From positions 434,001 to 498,000 of the forward strand of contig ML058549.1 in NCBI GenBank assembly GCA_003013855.2: DNA of 64,000 bases, given 5' to 3'. The notes under the pieces are model-generated. The model had not been told where the DNA came from. It ran no database searches and worked only from the letters and a program-made list of their open reading frames with translations. This DNA comes from Liriodendron chinense. Lineage: Eukaryota > Streptophyta > Magnoliopsida > Magnoliales > Magnoliaceae. Each line of letters begins with the position of its first letter. Within the stretch, counting starts at the first letter, position 1. Of the stretch, positions 57,506 to 64,000 are shown in pieces. A program made the translations under genes and the position numbers.

Positions 57506-59166
57506 TAGGGCTCTCAATGGGTCGAATCTAGATCGGATCCACTTAGATCAAGCTCCAAATCCAAAAATTTATAGCTGGATTCGGACTCGGATTCAGATCC
57601 AACTCGAATCCAAAAGGTGATATCCATATCCGATCCATTTATAAATAGCCAGATCCATTTTCGATCCAAAAATCCATATAGCCATCGGATTCGGGTCGGA
57701 TCTAGGTCCAAATCCACCGCATCACAAATCTAAAAAATATATAAAATAATATATTTAATTTAGCAACAAAATGGTGCAAATATTCAACGTTACACATTTA
57801 ATCCTTATGCTTTCTGTTATGTGGTCCACTTGAGCTTTGGATGTGCCTCACTTTTTTGTCTTATGCTTTAGAGTAATTAGAAAAATTTGATGGACAATGT
57901 GGATCTAACAAATAGACCATGGTAAGGCCCAGAGAAATTCCACAAGGTAAAAGTGGGGTTGCGTAGCACGCAATCCATCCGCGAGAGAGAAAATCGGGGT
58001 GCTTTGCCACACGCACATACGATCTGCACTCCTCTCTATTTTATTTTTCTCTTTTTTATGGCTATGTGAGTTTTGCCTTACACGATCCATTCTGTTCATT
58101 GGCTCGGTTAGTCCATGACGGGATCAAAGAGCATTGCTTGTTTATTTTTTAATGAAAAATAAATATTATAATAGCTCTGGAAAAGTTTCAATAGTGGACG
58201 ACCAACCTCACTGTTTCGTATGGTATGGTCCTCCTAATATCTGGATCTTCTTCAGATTTGGTACCATGGCCTAAAATGATATGTAAAATTGAATGGATGG
58301 ATTGGATGAAACACATCCATCAAGGTGGGCCGTAGGAAAGTTTCAACAGTGGACATTCAAATCCCACTGTTTATTGTGGTATAGTTTACCTGAGATCGTG
58401 ACATGTCTCATTTTTTGGGACATGGCCTAAAATAATGTGGAAAATCGGATGATTGGTGTGGATATAACATGTACATCAAGGTGGGACCCACTCCTGGGAC
58501 CCCACTCATGCCCAAAAGGGCTTCCATTCAGCCGAACTTTTTGCATAAAAAATTAAATCAGATTTGTGCAAATTGGGTTATATAACACTGGTTTTAGAGT
58601 GGACCGATCTCACATCAATCCTGGCCCACCCTATCATAAATCTAAACTGTTAGGGGATTTCCCAGCACTCAATTTACATGATATATGGTTAAAAAAAATA
58701 CGCTATTAAAATAAAAAAAATAAAGGGAAAACACTTACAATGAATGGTGAATACTTACAATATTGTATGGTTAAACGACTTATATCGTCACATAATCCTT
58801 TGCTTGCTATTCTTCCCACTGCTTATGAATCTGATTACCCTTTAAAATAGAAGAATTTGGAAAGAGAGGTAGGGTGAGCGGGTGTTGATAAGGTATTTAA
58901 TACAAGGTATTAAAGTTGAAGAACAGAAGTCGAAGAGCCGTACTCCCTGGAAGCCTAAACGGTGCAATTTGAAAACATGTTATAACTGGGATCCGATCGA
59001 ATCTCATTGCCATATCTAAATCCGACCCGAATAATATTCGGATTTATTTTTGTAAACCCAAATCGGACCCATTTAGTTAATCAAACCTATTTTAGAATCC
59101 AACTCCGCATTATACAAGTTTGGAGCGGGCGGATCTCGGATCTAACCCGCTCCATTAAGAGCCCTA
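57506..59166. mobile_element. hAT-type DNA transposon, non-autonomous, 1661 bp
   Basis: Terminal inverted repeats: TAGGGCTCTCAATGGGTC at 57506 and, reversed, TAGGGCTCTTAATGGAGC at 59166. Perfect 8-bp TSD ACCATTTG at 57498-57505 and 59167-59174, the hAT hallmark. Subterminal regions are dense in GGATCCGATC/ATCCGA-type motifs (57540-57720, 58980-59150). No transposase ORF is present. The interior (57780-58650) is a non-coding sequence with repeated 'catcaaggtggg' motifs. It interrupts the second RNase H of element H. Confidence 0.9.
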
Positions 59167-59500
59167 ACCATTTGAAAATCTAAAGTGACTCACAACTAGT
59201 GGTCAACTTGGTCAATGATGAATACCAAGCTAAAGGTAAGAAAGTGATGGCCTATCTAAGCAAAGCCTGGGAACTGCTCGAACATTTCGAGGGATATGAA
59301 ATCAGGCAAGTCCCTAGATCAAAGAACAACAATGCAAACTCCCTAGGTTGGATGACGTTAGCCCTTGACACCGACCTCGCTGGGACCATACCAGTTGATT
59401 TTTACCGAAGGCAAGTGTCGGGCTCGCCGAGGAGACAGGTTCTCCCCGTTGACAACTCAAAATGTTGGATGAACCCAATCCTCTAGTTTTTGCAGTAGAG
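59167..59500 (+). pseudogene. Element H second RNase H, right part
   Basis: Continues the domain after the hAT copy: SQLVVNLVNDEYQAKGKKVMAYLSKAW, FEGYEIRQVPRSKNNNANSLG. Matches the DSQL...QVPR-N-ADALA pattern with N for D at the last acidic site. Confidence 0.8.
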
Positions 59501-60430
59501 ACAGCTGCCTGGTAATAAGAAAGAAGGGTGAAAAGTTCAACTTTGCTCGATTCGCTACGCATTATTAGATGGTGTGCTGTATAAGAAAGGTTTACCTCAC
59601 CCGTACTTGAGATGCCTCTTACTAGAGGAAGCTGAGTGCGTAATGAGAGAAATCTATAAAGGGATATGTGGAAACCACGCCAGTGGACACTCGTTAGCAC
59701 ACAAGGCCGTCAAACAAGGGTATTAGACCATAATGCATGAAGACTCCAAGGAATATACCAAGAAGTGTGACAAATGTTAGCGGTTCGCCAAGGCACCACA
59801 TCGGCCCCTAGAGAAGTTGACCACCATCACAAGCCCCCAGTCATTCACTTAGTGGGGTGTCGACATCATCAACCCTCTACCCCAAGGTAAGGGCCAGACC
59901 AAATACGCGATTGTGAATGTTAACTACTTTTCCAATTGGGCCAAGGCACAGCCCTTGGCTCGGATCACCGAGAAGAAGGCAATGAGTTTTATTTGAAAAT
60001 CCATCATCTGCCACTTCGGTATCCCCCACATCATCTTTACTGATAACGGTTGACAATTCGACAATTGCAAGTTTCAAGGACTATGCGAAGAGCTCGGCAT
60101 CAAGAATGCCTTCGCTTCACCTTGACACCCACATGCTAACGGATTGGTAGAATCTGTTAACAAGATCATAAAAGGGCCACTTAAAGATAAAATTGAAAAA
60201 ATGCAAGGGAGCATGGTCAGACAAGCTCCCACACATCTTATGGGCCTACATGACAATTGCCTCATCCATCATTGGGGAAATGCCATTCTCACTGAGTTAC
60301 GGGGCTGAAGCGATGATCCTGGTGGAGGTCGGCATGCCCTCTCATAGGACACGATCCTTCCAGCCCGCCTAGGGACATAACAACTCGAGGACCTAGAGGG
60401 AAACCCACTACCCCGCCCTTGGAATGTTAA
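59501..60430 (+). pseudogene. Element H integrase (degenerate)
   Basis: Zinc-finger region MREIYKGICGNHASGHSLAHKAVKQGY...KKCDKC (59640-59780). Core: WGVDIINPLPQGKGQTKYAIVNVNYFSNWAKAQ, FGIPHIIFTDNG, then HPHANGLVESVNKIIKG, holding the D, D and E positions. Stops occur within (for example 59724, 59778, 59850, 59994, 60051, 60123), several at TGA or TAG. After 60200 the frame is lost. Confidence 0.85.
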
Positions 60431-61939
60431 GCACTGGAAGTATTATTACTAATAAAGCTCTAAGGCATAAGTTTTTCGATTTTTCCCCTCCTTTCGACGA
60501 CCACTTGTATTAAAACTTAAAAGTGGGTTCTTTCCTTTCGAGGCATTCGATGCTTCCCAAATCTTGGCTTAACTACCCCCATCAAAAGGGGAACTGCTGA
60601 CCATGCGCCCTTTAAAAATGTCTTCAGCCCCAAATGAATACGTCGCCCCAAGCGACCCTCAATGAGCAAGCTTGACATGAGTGCGCTCCCAAAAGCCACC
60701 CAGGCTCCCATAAATTGCTTGCCACAGCGGAGCATAGACTACAGGCGTGCTTAGGAGCAGTGCCGCGCAGGCCCCACAACTCGCCCTGCTCCTCCAATAG
60801 AGTAGAGCCCACAAAACAAATTAACCAACCTTGCTAACTAACACGTTCAACATTCGAAGCAAGGGGGCACCCAAAACGATAATACTTCTCAACTAAAAAA
60901 AATAAGTTGAAAAAATAAAAATGTATTATTCATGAGTCTAATTAGTCCAATTACAACAGGCGTCATACGATGACTATATTCCATAACAAAAGGCAACCTA
61001 TGCCATATCGACTTCTATTATAAAAGGCAACCTATTCTATATCAACTTCCATTACAAAAGGTAACCTCTGTCGAACAAAAGAGAGGAAGAACGACCCTCC
61101 CGCCAAAGTCCCTCCCTCCTTTAATGTCGCCTTCCTTCCCTCTTTTGCTCTTTAACCAGCAGTCCAAGTTGGATAATGATGTGACGACTCGGAAGACGAA
61201 GGCATTGTAGTGGCATGCCAAAGACAGCAGAGGTCAGAAGATAAGCTACACACATTCAGAGACGGACACCCGGAGCCCTAAACGCTGCAGCTGCCAGCGA
61301 AGGTCAAAGACACATCGAAATGGGGGCAATATGCAGCAAAACAAGGGTCTACACACCCCAACGGCAATCAAAACCTCTTGCCCCCCCATCCAAGATCCAC
61401 CCTCAGGGTACCATTTACCAGCCAACAGACCTAAAGCTACACCTAACGACATTAAGTCTCCAAAACTGCGACTGCAAGGCTTCTCTTTGACTTGGGTTGC
61501 CAAAGATTTGAAACAAAAGTGCCCATAGCTGTTTCTGATACAACCATCTCCGCGATAAAAACTAAAGGGGTGGAGTATTTATAATCGCCCTTGCTCCTGT
61601 TCCCTTATCGATGCACGCCACGCATACGCATGCGATTAGCTCCACCACCCCGCATCACGTGCCCTCACAACGTGGCACAGCATGACTCAACAATTGAAAC
61701 ATCGTGTCACAAAAGCCAAACCGGCACCACGTGGAGAGCGTCGACCCGCAGAAATCTCCCAAAATAAAGGTAGTAGCTAATACATACTACAGACTCTATG
61801 CCAACACATCAAATCTACAGAACAAACGTCATATCCTGAGTCTCCCAACGCGATCCCATGTTGCAAAATTTTCTAAGTACTACTCGTAGGGGGGCAATAG
61901 GATATACAACGAAATGGGAAAACAAAAACACAATATCAT
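60431..61939. other. Element H region after integrase
   Basis: No gene recognised; short ORFs in both strands lack known domains. A PPT-like GTAGGGGGGCAATAGG lies at about 61888. Confidence 0.45.
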
Positions 61940-63674
61940 TCAAAACATGTCCATTAAAAGTTTAGAAAACTTATAGGATGATTGGAAGGCATCCACTACC
62001 GCGATTTCACGATCAGGAGTGCTCACCTCGATATTGTCTAGGGCCGCTTCGGCCTTGGCCCGCACAGTCTGTTCCCTCTCCAGGCTCATCAAAACCTCCT
62101 CTAATGTAGCCTGATGATCTTCACGAGCTTTCTCCAGCTCTATGAACAACATGTCCCTCTTAGCCCTCGCAACATGAAGCTCTTCTAGGTGGTCCCTGCA
62201 AGCTTTCTTCAACTCCTCGGCCAAGGAGTCCTTTTCGCTCGTAACCACCCCCAAAGAGTCATGGAGCTCAAACAATTCCCCCTCCTTCACCGAGAGGTTG
62301 GATTTGAGCACAACTTCGACCTTCTAGGCCTTAGCAGCCCCAACCCTCAGGATGTCAGCATGTTGACGAATCGACATCGACGCCACAACCCCTTACAAGC
62401 ATGAAGTTCCAAAACATTAGTAATGGAGCGCCCATGAGAATCCACCACGTTAAGAATATAGCAAAATCTTACATGAAGACTGTAATCAACCATGAAATTT
62501 GACAACTCTGGAAGCCGCATGTCGAGGAGGGAGTTCATATCATCCTTCAGGTGCGAAGCCAATCAGGCGTGAGCCTCTAATGCTTTCACCCAAGCAGTAA
62601 AGCGCAACTCTTCCTCACCATTAGCTGAAGATGGACCTGCGCCATCCCCTCTTGAGGCCCCTCCAGCTTGCGATGTCCCCGCCTCAACCCTTTGCGAAGA
62701 CCCCGCCCCTGCGAGAAGATCACCGCCTATGGCTGCCTCTCGAGCAGAGGCATGAGTAGCAGTAGTGATCGGCTCTGCAATAGCCCTTGCCGACGACTTA
62801 TCAATAGGAGCCTGCTCAACTCCCCCAGAGATGGGCGGACGAACCGCCACACCTGAAGGCTGGCCACCTCCTGATGTAGTAATCTGGCTAGTCCTACACA
62901 CAAAGTTGTGAGGCAACCCCGATGTTGTCCTCGACTCGGTCGCCTTCTTCCTCTAAGAAGGCCGAGCCTACATAGCCCGCTGCTCAAGGTCAGCAGGAAA
63001 CGCCCTATTTCTCTTACCTGACATCCCGTTGACAATGGTGATAGCTCCTGGAACGATGCTAACCCTCCGCAGATTATCCATCTAAAAAAGATGATTGAAC
63101 GACCGATCCTCCGCAGGAATGCCTCGGGTCGCCCTCACCTGATGGAGAAGATCCTCGGATAGAGGAGGCTGCACCTTGGGTTGACCTACAGATATTGGTA
63201 TTTGACATCAGTTACAATAACTAACTCGACGTGAAGTATGAACTCTAAGAGGTGTACCCGACTTGTCAAGGCGAAGGTGGTAGGGACTTGGAACCATGCC
63301 CCCTCCAACTCCGATGCTAACAATTTCCAGTCACTAGAAGCAAAGAACCATCAATCTTTTCAATCTTTGTTGGAGGATAGATTACCCCCAATCATCGTCT
63401 CACCCTTGCCTCGCCAACCCGTGAGGTATAATCACCTGCGGAATGGGTTAGGGCTCAATTTGACTCGATACAAATAAAAGAGTTCATCCGCTGAGAACTC
63501 ACTGTTACAAGCGATTTGCCATAACACATGGCAGTTAATCATGGCCCTCCAAGCATTGGGCAACAACTGCCCAAGGGCCACACTAAGGCGGTTGAGCACC
63601 CTTCTAACTATTGGTGAAGGGGAAGACGAAGACCGCATTCGAATGCAATGGTGTAAAGAACAGCTTACCCTCAA
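61940..63674 (-). pseudogene. Element H antisense coding region, coiled-coil gypsy-type transposon protein (degenerate)
   Basis: Read on the minus strand. The first piece (63674-63432) has LNRLSVALGQLLPNAWRAMINC, which resembles the 'putative gypsy type transposon' plant family. It ends at CCGCAG|GTGATT, a plausible donor; a TTCTAG|TGACTGG acceptor follows near 63345. A Gly/Ala-rich linker (62916-62563) follows, and the last piece (62311-61940) is a long heptad-like helix, ELEKAREDHQATLEEVLMSLE. Direction is opposite to pol. Stops and frame changes mean exon borders are uncertain; a functional protein is unlikely. Role unknown. Confidence 0.5.
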
Positions 63675-63797
63675 GTGGTTGGCTCAGAACCTCACCGGCT
63701 CGGGGTAACCGTAACCCCATCGAGTTAGGGATATGATATTCTGACCTAAGAGCTCCAAGATCATTAATCGACAGAAGTAAAAGTACAAGGACCTGCG

Positions 63798-63830
<33 letters not shown>

Positions 63831-64000
63831 TCTACATCTACCGAAGCTTCCTCTACATTCTTAAAGGTTAGCCCGATAGGGGGAGGTTCAACCTCATGGC
63901 CCAGCTCCCCTGAATTACAATCAAAACTTTGTCTTTTCCGCCAGAACCTCCACTCGACATAATTAAGTAATGGGAATAAGGAGAAAGCAGAGAAAAGAAG
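63675..64000. other. Flank of the antisense region, with poly-C tract
   Basis: Probable upstream part of the minus-strand gene; no further domain seen. Confidence 0.4.
63798..63829. repeat. Homopolymer tract of ~32 C
   Basis: Between ACCTGCG and GTCTACATC, the fifth long G/C homopolymer in the window. Confidence 0.85.

Larger units (their letters stand above)
52930..64000 (+). mobile_element. Element H: old Tat-type retrotransposon (5' LTR part to beyond window)
   Basis: Partial 5' LTR (52930-53480), PBS (53483-53500), gag, protease, RT, RNase H, second RNase H, integrase (to about 60420), then an antisense coding region (63674-61940). Many stops and frameshifts mark it as the oldest layer. 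Element A interrupts its 5' LTR and a hAT transposon lies in the second RNase H. The 3' LTR is not in the window. Confidence 0.85.

Noticed and set aside
60431..61939. 3' LTR of element H
   Set aside because: No similarity to the 5' LTR part (52930-53480) was seen, so the 3' LTR most likely lies beyond 64000.
1..64000. Ordinary host genes, rRNA or tRNA genes
   Set aside because: None could be recognised; the tRNA-like matches are short primer binding sites of retroelements.

Overview
The window is plant nuclear DNA made almost entirely of LTR retrotransposons nested in one another. No ordinary host gene, rRNA or tRNA gene was recognised. The evidence is Ty3/gypsy polyproteins of the Athila and Tat/Ogre types, tRNA-complementary primer binding sites, target site duplications (TSDs), a second RNase H domain typical of plant Tat elements, and a captured plant mobile domain (PMD) gene with a spliceosomal-type intron. 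An angiosperm is certain enough. A magnoliid is only a weak guess, from remembered resemblance of the sequence inside the hAT element at 57.5-59.2 kb.

Nesting, oldest to youngest. H is an old, heavily mutated Tat-type element on the plus strand (52930 to beyond 64000). It holds a 1661-bp hAT-type DNA transposon (57506-59166, 8-bp TSD). A is an Athila-like, probably non-autonomous element on the minus strand that sits in the 5' LTR of H; its LTRs are at 1-399 (cut by the window edge) and 26220-26966 plus 52899-52929. A is broken by three insertions. E (2126-21767, 19.6 kb, minus strand, TSD AAGGT) is an Ogre/Tat-type giant. F (23430-24965, TSD CTTAG) is a solo LTR of the E family. C (26967-52898) is a gene-poor element with 3.1-kb LTRs and an abnormal inverted-LTR layout. 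C in turn holds a 2.8-kb solo LTR, I (31037-33872, TSD ATGAG), and the youngest element, B (36322-46007, plus strand, TSD ATAAT).

B is structurally complete: two 1438-bp LTRs that differ by about six transitions, a tRNA-Asp type PBS, and gag, protease, RT, RNase H and integrase in one frame. It is nevertheless dead, with two nonsense codons in gag and a missense change in the RT catalytic motif. Its LTR carries six palindromic GACCGGTC pairs at a strict ~53-bp spacing upstream of the TATA box.

E encodes gag, protease, RT, RNase H, a second archaeal-type RNase H and integrase on the minus strand (19928 to 11540), interrupted by several in-frame stops and a frameshift. Between integrase and the 3' LTR it carries a plus-strand (antisense) two-exon PMD gene (7842-10392). 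A 29-bp GC-rich palindrome in the U3 promoter of E's LTRs recurs, in the same orientation relative to transcription, about 180 bp upstream of this antisense gene. H also appears to carry an antisense coding region (61940-63674, minus strand) after its integrase, with a different, coiled-coil protein.

The rest consists of LTR regulatory regions, minisatellite-like arrays inside the elements, and long G/C homopolymer tracts. LTR divergences and array counts were read by eye and are approximate.
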